Source of the DNA: Aradus depressus
Lineage: Eukaryota; Arthropoda; Insecta; Hemiptera; Aradidae
Length of the DNA: 64,000 bases
Assembly: GCA_963662175.1 (NCBI GenBank)
Contig: OY759215.1
Span: 17,721,079 to 17,785,078, forward strand
Direction: 5' to 3'
In this document: positions 43,139 to 54,554 of the stretch, one piece after another
Numbering within the stretch: position 1 is the first letter of the stretch
Layout: each line of letters begins with the position of its first letter
The notes under the pieces: model-generated
What the model saw: only the letters and a program-made list of their open reading frames with translations
Databases searched by the model: none
What the model was told of the DNA's origin: nothing
Position numbers and translations under genes: made by a program

Positions 43139-46100
43139 CTATAGCTGCGATAACATTCTTATATCATTGAAGAAGTTCAGGGTGCTGTCAATTTGTTGGG
43201 GGTTGTCTGCCAGGGCTGCAGATAGATGCCGGGGCATGTTGTTCTGGGACAGTTGGACCAGATAGTGGGGACATTCCTCTATGATGTGCTGAATGCTGAG
43301 GGGGGCTGCAGCTCCACACTTGTCGCATCTTGTTGGTGGTTCCTTGTTGATCAGATGTCTGTGGGTCAGCCGGCTGTGTCCCACTCGGAGTCTCATCAGG
43401 GCAACTTCCTCCCGCCTGGTCGTTCTAACTGATGACTTCCAAGGCTTAGGTTCTTTCTTTATTTTTTTCAATTTGTTATCTTCATCCACTTCGTTCCACA
43501 TGGCTATCCATCCCTCCATGACCTTCGTCAATACACAGTTTTTGAGGTCTGATCTCGTGAATATTTTGTTGCAGTCCATATCGGACAACGCGGAATCCTT
43601 AGCGGCTCTATCAGCTCGTCCATTCCCCTCTATTCCTATGTGCGATGGGATCCATACAAATGTACATCTTTTATTCTGACTTTTGAGTTCCCCTAAGTAG
43701 TTTTGAATTTTATCCACAATAGGGTTATCGCTGTATAGTCTCTGAATTGCTTGTATGGAGGATAATGAGTCAGAGCAGATAAGAAAGTATGACTTGTTTA
43801 CCGTCATGGCGTGATGTAATGCCTTGGATATGCCGCAGAGCTCTGCTGTGTAGTTGCTGCACCACGGAGCAAGTTTATATTTCAGTTCGCCCTCTTGGGT
43901 CGCCACCGCATATCCTACACCAGTGGAGCATCTCGATCCATCTATGTAGTAAATTTCCGAATCAGGACACCCTGACTTTATCTTATTGAATTCCACCTTA
44001 AAGATGTAGTCTGGTGTACTGTTTTTTTTGATAGCGCTGGAGATCTAGCTGCACTGATGGTCTGGTGTAAGTCCATGGGGGATTTCCTGGTTGTTCAGAG
44101 TGGGGCTGTTCTTTTTCCAGATCCATTATATATTGCCTTGCTCTTATTGCTAAGGGAGCTGTTGCATGTGGGTGCATGGCATAAGTTCGACAATATTTGG
44201 GCTTGAATATGTATTTGTAGGCTGGATTGTTGTGATTTAGCGCTAGTTTGGAGAAATATCCACTGGCTAGGGCGTGGCGGCGGAATAGGAGAGGTGGGAT
44301 GCCAGTCTCGGCACATAAGCTTATCACGGGACTTGTCCTGAAAGCCCCTGTAGCCAGTCTGAGCCCTGCATGGTGTACCGAGTCTAGAGTTGTTAGGTAA
44401 CTTTTCCGCGCAGATGCATATATGAAGCTTCCATAATCTAGCTTAGATCGGACAGCACTCTGATATATTCATAGGAGCGACGTTCTGTCCGCTCCCCATT
44501 GAGTGTTCCCCAGTATTTTCAAGAGGTTTAATCTTCGAGAGCACTCTTCTTTTGTGTACTTGATGTGGCTGATCCAATTTAATTTCTTATCTAATGTTAC
44601 GCCCAAAAACTTAGCTTCATCTTTGAAGATGATTGGGTTTCCATTAAGGGTGAGAACAGGATCAGGGGATGGGCGCCTTTTGCGGGAAAAGTGGACAGCA
44701 TGGGTTTTACTCGATGAGAACTTCAGTCCAGTTCCATCTGACCAATCGCTGAGCCGATCCAATGAGCTTTGGAGGTCGTTTCGCATTTTGTTGAAATCGT
44801 TATATCTGCAGAGGATCATAAGGTCGTCCACAAAGAGGTATGCTTTTAGTCTTTTTGGGATTCGTGCTGCTATGCTGTTTATTGCTATCGCGAACAGTGT
44901 ACAACTGAGGACGCTCCCTTGAGGTATACCACTTTTCTGTTGTCGATTTTCTGATTCGCAGTTTCCAATTCGTACTTTCATCCTCCTATTCTTAAGAAAA
45001 TTGCTTAAGAATATAGGCATATTTCCTCGAAAGCCCCATGCTTTTAACTGCTCAAATATAATAGTTTGTCGGACTGTATCGTACGCCTTGTTTATATCAA
45101 AAAATATCCCTATGCATTCCTCTTTGTTTAAAAAAGTATTTTGGAGTTCTGCCTCTACTGCTACTAAGTGGTCTAACGTCGACCTACCTTTGCGGAAGCC
45201 GCATTGGATGCTTGCCAGTAGACCATGTTTTTCTAACGACCAAATTAGCCTTTGGTTGACCATTTTTTCCATAATTTTGCAAGGACAACTGAAATTGGTC
45301 TGTAGCTTGATGTGAGGGATTTACTCTTTCCTGGTTTGAGCATCGGCAGAATGACAGCGTCTCGCCAAGCATCAGGGAAGAGTCTCTTGGTCCAAATGGT
45401 GTTGTAGAAGTCGAGCAGTGCACCACGGGAAGCTGGATTGAGGTTTTGGATCATACTGTTATGGATTTCGTCAGGGCCACTCGCAGTATTTTTTGCCTCG
45501 TTAATGGCAGTTTCCAATTCCCAATTCGAAAACGGGAGGTTATATTCGTGGGGGTCTTCGCAGTCCTCAAAATTGGGTATTGTCCACTGCGGGGTTTGTT
45601 GGTTGACTATTGAGGAAAAATGTTCTACAAATATATTGCTAAGAGTCATTGGATCACTAATGAAGTTACTGCCAACTTTGAGAATCGGTCGTTCCTGTTC
45701 GTTTTTCCCGGCTATACTCCTTACTTTTCGCCAGATGGTTCTAATCGGGGTATTGTGGGTGATTGTTGAAACATACCTTAGCTAGGACTGTTTTTTCTTT
45801 TCTTTACAAACCCTTCGAGAGAGAGCTCTCATTTTTTAAAATTCTATTACATTTTCAGATGTCGGGTTTGTTTTGAATTTTTGGAAGGTTTTCCGTCTTT
45901 TTTTCGTTACTTCCTTACATTCCGAATCATACCAGGGTGTGTGATTTTTGTTGTATCTTTCCCTAGTTTTAGGGATTGAGTGTTCTGCTGCTTCAAGGAG
46001 AGAAGTGGTGATGTATCTGTTTATGGCTTCTATATTGTTGGGAAAATTTTGTTTAGTAATATTGGCGAGGCTCCTGAATTTCTCCCAATCAGCTTTATTA

Positions 46101-46798
46101 GTGTTCCAACTCGGTTTTCTTACATAGTCGTTGGAGATTCCTCTTAACGATATTTTGATTGGGTAGTGGTTACTATTGTGAAGATCGTCAACAACCGCCC
46201 ATTCCAGGTGGAGGGAAATATTTGGTGAAGTAAATGTCAAGTCAATAGCCGATGGGGTGCCATAGGCAGGGCTAAAGTAGGTGGGAGTCCCGGTGTTCAG
46301 GAGAATGGAGTCCGTGGTATCGAGGATTCGTTTGATGGTGTTACCTCTAGCATTGGTTCTTGATGAGCCCCAGGTCACATGCGAGGCGTTCATATCTCCC
46401 AGGACAATGTAGGGCCGTGGTAGCTGCATGATGAGCCGTGTCAGCTCCTCTTCCTGAATGCCTTCTGTGGGGGGTAAATATATGTTGCACACTGTCATGG
46501 AGAGCGACCCGCGGGTCCTCACGACCACAGCCTGCAGTGGGGTGTCTATCCTCAACTGCTCTCCGTGGTAGTCCTGGTGAACTCCTGTCAGCACTCCGCC
46601 ACATGCATGACCCACATTGACTCGATCCTTTCTAAAAATGCTGTATTCCCTGGTTGTTGTGATGTCTGACTGCTTCAGATGTGATTCTTGCAGGCAGAAA
46701 ATTACAGGACGGACATCATTTATGAGTATTTTAAGTTCTTCTAGTTGCCTTTTGTATCCATTTACATTCCACTGCAAGATGTGTTTTTTGGTTGTCAT
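43139..46798 (-). pseudogene. I-clade ORF2 (endonuclease, RT, RNase H), several breaks
   Basis: ATG 46798 (MTTKKHILQWNVNGYKRQLE). Endonuclease: QWNVNG, LQESHLK, GGVLTGV, GDMNASHVTWGS, NHYPIKI. RT: PWYDSECKE linker, ASGPDEIHN, SYRPISVV, QCGFRKGRSTLDHL, IFFDINKAYD, GIPQGSVLS, and FVDD (about 44830-44820) instead of the usual YVDD. RNase H: YYIDGSRCSTGVGYAV, ELCGISKAL, CSDSLSS, WIPSHIGIEGNGRAD; the D-E-D-D pattern is visible. A C-terminal CCHC-like block (CDKCGAAAPLSIQHIIEEC) follows. Breaks: frameshift near 45835, stop near 45782, frameshift near 45260, stop at about 44471, frameshift near 44030. Confidence 0.88.
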
Positions 46799-46829
46799 GG
46801 TATTGATAATTTATAAAATAATAGGCAGG

Positions 46830-47330
46830 TAGTTACGAATTTATTCAGAAGTATACAGAAAGGCGAGACAATACACTTGTGTGCTCCTGTAGGGGTGTGT
46901 ACATACTCACGAGTGTACATTTTCAAATAGGAATGTGTGCTCATACCGTCGTTATAAAGGTGCATACAAAACATAAGGGTAAGTATCATGAGTGCAATAT
47001 ATGTACATATTAAATATTTGTAACATAGGCAATGAACAAACCAGATATTGTAGACGTACATGCATCGGTAAGAATAAGCAAAGAAAAGTTTGAGCGATGT
47101 ATGCATATTATAACTGAGATAGAAAGCATGTGATAGTACATTTTTTATAGCAGAGATATTACTATGGTGTCTAGATATTAGCATTTGTCTAGTAGGATAT
47201 ATAAATAGGACAAGATGTACAGAAATTATAAAGGAAATAATAACAAAATAAACAAATAAGATCAATAAACAATAATATACTAGAGACACACATTTGAAAT
47301 TTATTTTTCCATATTGTGATTATTTCGTTT
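46830..47330. other. Spacer between ORF1 and ORF2 of the I-clade LINE
   Basis: AT-rich. A 164-aa minus-strand open frame (46795-47289) is hydrophobic without motifs and is probably chance. No regulatory element recognised. Confidence 0.4.
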
Positions 47331-47335
47331 TTTTT

Positions 47336-48479
47336 TGGTGAGTTTCTATTTTTAGCAGTTCTAGGTGGTCTTTTATTGTGGACTGGCTGCGACCAACCTT
47401 CTGAATCGGACGCGCCACTTGACAATTGGGTAGTCTGATCTGTGGGCAGACTGACCGCTGTTGTTAGGTCAGCTGGGTGGGAAGAGGGGAGGGAGGCGGG
47501 GAAGGAGGGGGGCGGTGGGGGCGAGCCGCTCCTACCCGATGTTCACTGATTCTGTACTGATGGGATCAGTCTGAATACTAATTTCTTTTGTCTCTCGAAT
47601 TGGAGATTTTTTAATAACATTATTATTTTGGGACATTACATTGGAAAAAATTTGGCAAATTCCACTGGATTTATTTCTTTATACATTTTATTGGCAAGAA
47701 AATATGAAATTTTTTCTGAATTTTGTATTTTTTTTATTTCTTTTTCTCTCCCATATATGGGGCAACTTTTATCAAAAGCATTATGGGGGCCTTTACAGTT
47801 CGTACACAAGGCTGGACCTTGGCAGGGGGACCCTTCGTGTTTACTCTGGCCGCATTGGGAACAGATGGGACTTTTCTTACAAAATTTACTAGAGTGGGCA
47901 TACCCAAGACAAGCATAACAGTAACATCTGAGCAGGTTGTTGATGTACATTCGGACAGTAATACTGTAGAAGCCAACCTTTATCTTTTCTGGAATGTTTG
48001 GCATGGAGAAGGTAAGCACATAGGAGTGTGTACTGGTCATAATCCCATCCCGCTTAACGCTAATCCGCTTTACTTCCTTAACTCCCTCGTTGGCCAATTC
48101 TACAAATTTCTTGTTCTGAGACAGAGTCCAGATCAAAACATCTAATTACGCCCTTACTACAGTTCAATGTCGAGTGAGGTTCTACATTCCCATCCATTTG
48201 GTTATAGAAATTTTTGCAGGCCAGTAGTTTACCGGACTGAGAACTATTGCACGTTTCTACTAGTAATGTTCCGTCTCTTAATTTTTTAATATTTTTAGGT
48301 TCTCCCGCTACACCAGTTATTGCTTTATTTATAAAGAAAGGTGAAACCTTACTAAAGTCGCTTCCATCGCACCGGGACAAAATTAGATATCTCGGCACAA
48401 TGGATTCTCTCCCTATAAATGAATTATCTGGTGGTGATTTTAAACGTTCGCGTCTTCTCCTCTTGTCCGGAGGTTCCAT
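47336..48479 (-). pseudogene. I-clade ORF1 (gag-like, CCHC zinc knuckles)
   Basis: ATG 48479 (MEPPDKRRRRERLKSPPDNS). An RRM-like region follows (FSKVSPFFINKAITGVAGEP, then KKLRDGTLLVET). After one frameshift near 48085 it continues KVGFYSITVRMYINNLLRCY with three knuckles: CYACLGYAHSSKFC, CSQCGQSKHEGSPC and CTNCKGPHNAFDKSC (about 47840-47700). The tail ends near 47336 (GWSQPVHNKRPPRTAKNRN). This protein would bind element RNA in the cytoplasm. A single frameshift separates the two halves. Confidence 0.8.
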
Positions 48480-48848
48480 CTTTTGAATACGTAATGTTTA
48501 ACAGGGTGGCACTGATAAAAGAATGGGGAGAGAAGAAAAGAAATAACAAAATAAGTATGAAGTAATGAAGAGAAAAATAGGGTACTCACCTGATCCAGAA
48601 GGATTACACAAGGATAAACATTTACACTCAATTAACTAAGATACTCACTGTATGAACAGGAACAAAACACAGGTAGAATAATAATAATTAAAATAAACAA
48701 ATAATGAAGTGAAATTTAATAAAGAGAGTGGAAATGAAAAGAAAATGAATAAATGAAGAATTAGTTAGGTTAAGAAAACTTGTAGGTTTGACCTTTGTAC
48801 GCACGTCTTGCCTCTACGGCTCCCTGAGAGCAACCCCCGGGCATTCAG

Positions 48849-49690
48849 TAATCTTCTGGGAGATTTTGGAGGACCCCCCAAGTTTAGTAAAAACATGGGC
48901 TCAGACAAAATGACACCAGTTTTCAACTTTAATAAGAAAATTAAAGTATCAATACCAGACAGAAATAACTACTTATCTTAATATTGTCTGACAATCAAGC
49001 AGCGTTGCAAGCGTTGCTAGCTGTCATCATAGATTCCAAAAATCGTCCTGGAATGCCTCCAAGCATTGGAGTCCCTGACGGACCAAAATAAAGTGAAGTT
49101 GAGATGGGTGCCAGTGCATCAGGAGTTTGAGGGCAACGAAAGGACTGATCAACTGGCCCGGTCAGGAGCTGACAGAGAACCTATAGGACCGGAACGGGAT
49201 GTCTAAGAGCACCGCAAGGGCGGCAATAAAAGGTTGGCTGACCAGGAATCACATCCAATTCTGGAGAGGGGTCCCGAAGCAAAGACATTCAAAACTTTTT
49301 GTAACGGAACTCTCAGATAAAAGGAGCCTAGAGCTCCTGAATATGAGCAGAATGGATCTAAGAGCTATGACAGAGCTGATCACTGGACACTGTCTTATGG
49401 ACAAACACCTACACAATATGGCATCGCTAGAAGCCCTCTGTGCAGGAAATGTGGCGTGGAAAATGAGACTCCGTTTCATATTCTAAGCCAGTGCGGGGCG
49501 CTCGAAATCAGAAGATTTTACTGCTTCAGGTCTGCCGTAACGGACCCAAAGAAGGTAATGGAAGGAACCTGCATAAGAATCCCGGATTCCTATGGAGGTT
49601 CCTGGACACAGGGCACACAATAGGCCTACTCTGCCCGCGGTGACACTATCAGCCTTGATAGTGTCAAGGATCAGCCATCGGGAAAAAAAA
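48849..49690 (+). pseudogene. LOA-clade LINE ORF2, piece 4 of 4 (RNase H and C-terminus)
   Basis: Starts immediately after the I-element duplication with GSDKMTPVFNFNKKIKVSIP-like text, then an RNase H region: SDNQAAL-like sequence near 48989, KVKLRWVPVHQEFEGNERTD and QLARSGAD. Next STARAAIKGWLTRNHIQFW (49203-49265) and LRAMTELITGHCLMDKHLH, then CRKCGVENETPFHILSQCGA (the LOA C-terminal CCHC block, with frame changes). It ends near a short A-run at 49682-49690, perhaps the 3' tail. Together the four pieces total about 3.6 kb spread over 29 kb. Confidence 0.85.
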
Positions 49691-49702
49691 ATTGAATATC
49701 AG

Positions 49703-49805
49703 CGCAAACGATGGATTGTTTTTGGAAGAAGAGCGAAGAGTTAAATGATTAATTCGTTCTGGGGAAGTACATCGCCGTTGATTCACCGACAACTTTTCTC
49801 TACCT
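49703..49805 (+). repeat. Dispersed repeat, second copy
   Basis: Matches 13171-13275: GGAAGAAGAGCGAAGAGTTA, then TTCGTTCTGGGGAAGTACAT, then GTTGATTCACCGACAACTTT. A third, shorter relative (50880-50930) flows into the 28-bp minisatellite. Confidence 0.6.
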
Positions 49806-49809
49806 TGAA

Positions 49810-50484
49810 CTATTTCAAAAGAACTGGTAGTATTAAGTTCACATGATCTCTGTAGTTGTTATCCTCATAGAGATAAATTGATATTTTTGGGTTTGGGTTG
49901 GCTGCATTGCTCGTCCGATTTTGATTATTTTGCTAAATAGTAATATTTATATTAGTTTCTACCAAATAGACCTATATGTAACCTCATGCCTTGTTACTTT
50001 GATCTTCATTGTGTGAGGCCCATCTTCAGATAAGCTCCCGCTACTAGAACTCGACACTACGATGGTTCCTCTGAGACTGCGTCTCTGCACTACCTTGCAT
50101 CTGCAACTCTCACGTGCTTTTAAAGTTCCACTTTTTAGGGTCCAATGTCTCCAATATAATTTGGAATAAAAGACACTACCCCTACCGTAGGTAACTAAAC
50201 CTGGGTTGCCAAGGTTTAGGTCTCCCCCAGTAGAGTAGGCGATATGACCTCGTAGGTGAAGCCCGGGCATGAGATACAATAACTAATTATTATATGTGAG
50301 CACAAAACAGCTGTTAATGAACTATTCATTATAGAAATACACAAGTTTCAAATTTCGCCCCGCCATTCCCTATTAGGGCATACTCCATGGACGTGACATG
50401 GACAGCCGCACTACCACTACCCGAAAATTAATACCTACTTTTCCTAATGGAACATAGCTCAAAAATATTGCTTTACATATGTAA
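49810..50484. other. Intergenic, with a plus-strand SINE tail fragment
   Basis: No gene seen. 50229-50275 (CCCCAGTAGAGTAGGCGATA, then GAAGCCCGGGCATGAGA) is the 3' end of the SINE family in plus orientation. It faces a minus-strand copy about 210 bp away. Confidence 0.55.
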
Positions 50485-50760
50485 TTGTAGCTAGGTTAGG
50501 TTTTATGACTCATGCCCGGGCTTTAACTACGAGGTCATATCGCCTACCACCAGAGCGCTCTTTCGTCACTCTGGTGGACATGAGTCCGTCTCTACTGCGG
50601 GAGTCCTAAATTTTGCCTACCCTAAATTTTTATTCATCTAGGGTAGGGGTCTTTAACGAGTACCTGACATCGTACAGGCTCGGGACCATCGCTTAACGTC
50701 CCATCCGAAGGACGGCGTGCTTAAGTTAATTTTACCTCCCAGATAACGTATAGTAGATAC
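50485..50760 (-). repeat. SINE fragment (3' part), minus strand
   Basis: Shares with 61065-61320 the blocks CATGCCCGGGCTTTAA, CCAGAGCGCTCTTTCGTCAC, CCTACCCTAAATTTTTATTC, GGGTAGGGGTCTTTAACGAG and CGTCCCATCCGAAGGACGGC. It lacks the tRNA-like head. It keeps a segment (GTACAGGCTCGGGACC) that is missing from the 61-kb copy but present at 59690. Confidence 0.75.
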
Positions 50761-50922
50761 AATTCTGGTCGTTTTTGTTATTATTCTGTGCTGGCAAATC
50801 ATCTTAGCAAGTCAGTACACAATTACTGCCGAAACCACTGCCGATATAATAAATGTCCCTGATTAAGACACTCAAATCGATCGATTGCTTTTAGAAGGAG
50901 AGCAGAAGCTTAATTGATACAT

Positions 50923-51195
50923 TCTCACTGAGGAAGTACAGTAGATTTATTCTCACTAAGGAAGTACAGTGGATTTATTCTCACTGAGGAAGTACAGTGG
51001 ATTTATTCTCACTGAGGAAGTACAATAGATTTATTCTCACTGAGGAAGTACAGTGGATTTATTCTCACTGAGGAAGTACAGTGGATTTATTCTCACTGAG
51101 GAAGTACAGTGGATTTATTCTCACTGAGGAAGTACAGTGGATTTATTCTCACTGAGAAAGTACAGTGGATTTATTCTCACTGAGGAAGTACAGTG
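50923..51195 (+). repeat. 28-bp minisatellite, ten units
   Basis: Core TCTCACTGAGGAAGTACAGT recurs every 28 bp from 50923 to 51195, with few substitutions. The sequence just before it (50880-50922) resembles the dispersed repeat at 13171 and 49703. The array therefore seems to have grown from one copy of that family. Confidence 0.93.
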
Positions 51196-51198
51196 GAC

Positions 51199-51690
51199 TC
51201 ATCGAGTACTTTTTTCTTCTGAATAAAGTTTTTTACTTGAGCACTGCTCGATAGTTAATGTTTTTCTTTTTGGATGCGTTGCAAGTCTGACTTCCACTTC
51301 GTATTTGGCTGGTTCTTTTGAATCATTCTTTGGCTCCTTAAATTTATCTGAACTATACAAAGCTAACAAATTATCTATAGCTCTTTCTCCTTCGTTATGA
51401 ATATCATCACTGAAAGAATTGTTGGTAATTATTCCAATAATTTCATCTAATTTTAATTTTACTCTATCACTGTTTAGTGTGACAGTCTCAGTCCCATCGT
51501 CTTCTGTGCTACCACGACGTCTAGGGTTCACACCGACAGGTAATGTTTCTTCTTCCTCCATCTCAACTTGTTCTTCTATTCCGTATCTGTAATTGTAGCG
51601 ATTGCACCCGAACAACGATGGTGTCGCTAAGCGGACAAACATACGAACAATATTGCCAGATGATAATTCAATAAGTGCACAACATATCAT
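51199..51690 (-). CDS. Unrecognised 163-aa open frame
   Basis: ATG 51690 (MICCALIELSSGNIVRMFVR). The middle is acidic (EEQVEMEEEETLP), then VKLKLDEIIGIITNNSFSDD, and the C-terminus is basic (HPKRKTLTIEQCSSKKLYSE). The stop lies 3 bases beyond the last unit of the 28-bp minisatellite. Composition looks coding-like (mixed charge, no low complexity). A Jockey LINE lies just upstream of the start, so any promoter or 5' exon would be displaced. It could be an exon of a host gene or part of an unknown transposon. No family recognised. Confidence 0.35.
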   Translation of the reverse strand: MICCALIELSSGNIVRMFVRLATPSLFGCNRYNYRYGIEEQVEMEEEETLPVGVNPRRRGSTEDDGTETVTLNSDRVKLKLDEIIGIITNNSFSDDIHNEGERAIDNLLALYSSDKFKEPKNDSKEPAKYEVEVRLATHPKRKTLTIEQCSSKKLYSEEKSTR

Positions 51691-51769
51691 TGTATATTAT
51701 AAATTGTTCTTTATAATATACATTACAATTACAATTTATTTATTTATTTGGGCCGGCACTCCAAGTGCC

Positions 51770-51814
51770 TTACACAAAGAGATTTAAATGAAACGTTGTA
51801 CAAAATAAGAAGGG

Positions 51815-51845
<31 letters not shown>

Positions 51846-54554
51846 AAGTCCTGATAAAGGCGAGCCTTCAGTCTTCTCCCTTCAGTTATTTGCCCAAGGC
51901 CGTAGACAGCAGCCCCGGAGGTGAACTGGAGTCTGGAGTGGTGGAGGTCCTTCAGTTGCTCGAGATGCTCCCTGATGGGTGGCAGACCCAGCTCTTCATG
52001 AATTTGAGAGTTCCTAACGAACCAGGGTGCATTGAGGGCCACCCGCGCAACTTTGTTCTGAAATGTCTGTATTTTTGTTAAAAGTGTTTTGCTAGCTGTC
52101 ATCCAAACGGGGGAGACGTATGTTAATATGGGTCTAATGAGTGATTTGTACAGTATCGTGGCTTTGTGTTTAAGTGGTGTTTTTCTGTTAATGAGAGGGT
52201 AGAGTTGGTTGAGTCTACTGTGTGCTTGTTGTAGTTTGGTGTTAATGTGTAGTTTCCAGGTGGCCCTCGTATCCAAGGTTACCCCTAGATACTTTACTCC
52301 CTGGTCCTTAGGATTCCATGGGATAGAGATGTCACCAAGAGCTACTGTTCTCAATCCTTCCAGCTGAAACCTACGCAAGGAAAATATCTTGGCTTCCGTT
52401 TTTTCAGGGTTCAGGGAGAGGTTCCACTTTCTGAACCATTCAGCCAAGACATCTAGTGAGGTCTGGAGGGACTCGATGGCTTCGTTCAGGCTACTCTCCT
52501 GGGTAGCAATCATTGTATCGTCTGCGTATGTTGCAAGTGTTGAGGACGGCGGCACTGGCAGATCGTTGCAATATAAATTAAACAGTAGTGGGCTGAGAAT
52601 AGCTCCCTGAGGAACGCCGGATTTAAGTTGTCGTCTCGAACTCACTGTAGAATTTATTCGCAGTTGGAATGTTCTATTGTTGAGAAAGGACTCAATAATT
52701 TTGAAGAGGTAGGATGGAGACCATGTTCGACGCAATTTGTACAGTAGTCCTTTGTGCCAGACCGTGTCAAACGCTGCGGCAACGTCCAAGAAAGTAGCAG
52801 CGGTGTACTTCTTCTGTTCGAACCCGGTCACGATAAGTTCCGACACCCTTTGTAGTTGGTGTACTGAGGAGTGTTGTGGCTTGAACCCGAATTGGTGTGT
52901 TGGAATGACGTGTGTCTCTGATAAGTAGTCTGTCAGTCGTGAGTGAATTATTTTTTCAAATACTTTAGAAATTGTTGTCAAAAGGCATATAGGTCTATAG
53001 CTGTCAAGATTATGCTTAGGGCGTCGGGGTTTGTGAAAGACTGTTACTATTGCATTTTTCCACTGGTCGGGAAAGTATCCTAATCTGAGGCAAGCATTAA
53101 ATATGCTAGTTAAGAAAGATATTCCTTTTCGGGGGAGATTTTTTAAAACTATGTTCGGGATTAAGTCATCTCCAGGGCTTTTTCGGTTAGGTAGTCGTCT
53201 TATGATGGTCCGAATTTCAGATGAGCTTGCGAATTTGATTGGTTTGTCTGCGGTTTGGAATGGTTGGGAAAGGTCGTCTTCGATTATGCTGTTCGTCGGT
53301 ATGTCGTTGGGGGCAGTCAGTTGAAATTTATTCTGTAAGTGATTGGCAATGAGTGTAGATTTATCATCGTCCGTGATTGCTGTTGTTTGTCCGTCTGTAA
53401 GGTATGGGATTTGTTCTTTCTGTTTGAGAATACGTTTTGTTTGTTTCCAAAGATTGGGGTCACCGGGAGTCAAGTCATTCATGTAGGATCTGTAATTTGA
53501 AATTCTGTGAGAGTCCAGTTCCCACTTAATCCTTCGAGCTAGCCGGTTGCATTCGTTCTTTGTACGTGGGTCCCTAGTGCGTTGCCAATGTTTCCGTAGA
53601 ATATTTTTTTCGTTGATTAAATTTAAAATGTAATTAGGAGCAATGTTGTTCAGGTGGCGTGCAGTGTTATGATGTGTTGTGTTGTCAGAAGTGGAGTTTT
53701 GAATTGCAGTGTGTATTTATTGTGTGTGTGAGGTGACTAACGGCAATATTTATGTCTTCACGAGTCTTGTAGTACGGGGGGATATGTGTGGCTGAATCAA
53801 AATATTCTCTGAAGAGATCCCAGTCTACCTTACCTTTTATCAGGCGGGGAAGTGGTTCTGTTACAGTCGGTTCAGAAAATAATTTACAAATAATGGGATT
53901 GTGATCTGAGTCGAGTTCTGCGACAGCCTTTTGCAAGAAAGGGGTTGCTACATTGTGGAGAATTTCAATGTCCAGAATGTCCGAGAGGTACCTGGTCTGT
54001 GTGGGAAAAAATGTGGGTTCGTTGGGGGCAGATATAAGAAGTCCTAAGTTATTGCTGGAATCCAATAGTCGCTGTCCGTTGTTGTTTGACACTCTGCAAC
54101 CCCAGAAAGGATGTTTGCTGTTTAAGTCGCCAAGGAGAATTGTGGGATGTCCTGTAAAAATATTTTGTAAGTCCGTATGTATTAGTCTACAACTGGGACG
54201 CTGATATGCAGAAAATATGTATACGCTGGGGTGATTTTTTAAAAACACTTCAATGCCGATGGCTTCAAGGTTTGTGAGAGTGGGGGACAATATTTCATTA
54301 TGTTTTGTGCTTTTTTTTATGAATATAGCTACTCCCCCAGATGCCACTCGAGCTTGTCGGTCAGTTCTGTACGTTGTATAGCCTGTTAGTGAGAATTTGT
54401 CAGTCGGTGCTAGGTGAGTCTCAGTGATGCATACTATGTCAATATTATGTCGAGTTACGAAGTCCCAGAGTGTATTTCTTTTCTGTTTGAGTCCATTTGC
54501 ATTCCAATTTAGCAGGGTGAATTCGTGGATGTTTGTGTATCTAGGGTTGGTCAT
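51770..54554 (-). pseudogene. Jockey ORF2 (endonuclease and RT), one frameshift
   Basis: ATG 54554 (MTNPRYTNIHEFTLLNWNAN), overlapping the end of ORF1 by 14 bases. Endonuclease: NWNANGL, ITETHL, GGVAIFI, SAYQRP, LLGDLNSKHPFWGC, LDSDHNPI. A one-base frameshift near 53710 shifts the frame. The linker (HWQRTRDPRTKNECNRL) and RT follow: SYRPICLLTTISKVFEKII, HQFGFKPQHSSVHQL, TFLDVAAAFDTVWH, GVPQGAILSPLLF, TYADDTMIA, KYLGVTLDTR. The last residues run into a poly-T tract read as poly-F, and the frame closes at 51770, so the true stop may be lost or shifted. The enzyme nicks DNA and reverse-transcribes the element. Confidence 0.92.

Larger units (their letters stand above)
42330..48836 (-). mobile_element. 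I-clade LINE, apparently full-length, 6507 bp
   Basis: Flanked by the 12-bp duplication CCGGGCATTCAG. On the minus strand it runs: 5' UTR, ORF1 (gag with CCHC knuckles), a 0.5-kb spacer, ORF2 (endonuclease, RT, RNase H), (TAA)n-rich sequence at 43020-43132, a T/A-rich 3' UTR and a 3' terminal hairpin. It lies within the LOA LINE in the opposite orientation. The RNase H domain and TAA repeats are hallmarks of I-type elements. Several inactivating changes indicate that it is no longer competent. Confidence 0.9.

Noticed and set aside
46795..47289. 164-aa hydrophobic frame between ORF2 and ORF1 of the I-clade LINE
   Set aside because: AT-rich spacer without domain motifs; I-clade elements are not known to carry a third ORF here.
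47628..48145. Plus-strand frames over the I-clade ORF1
   Set aside because: Antisense shadows of the zinc-knuckle gag region.
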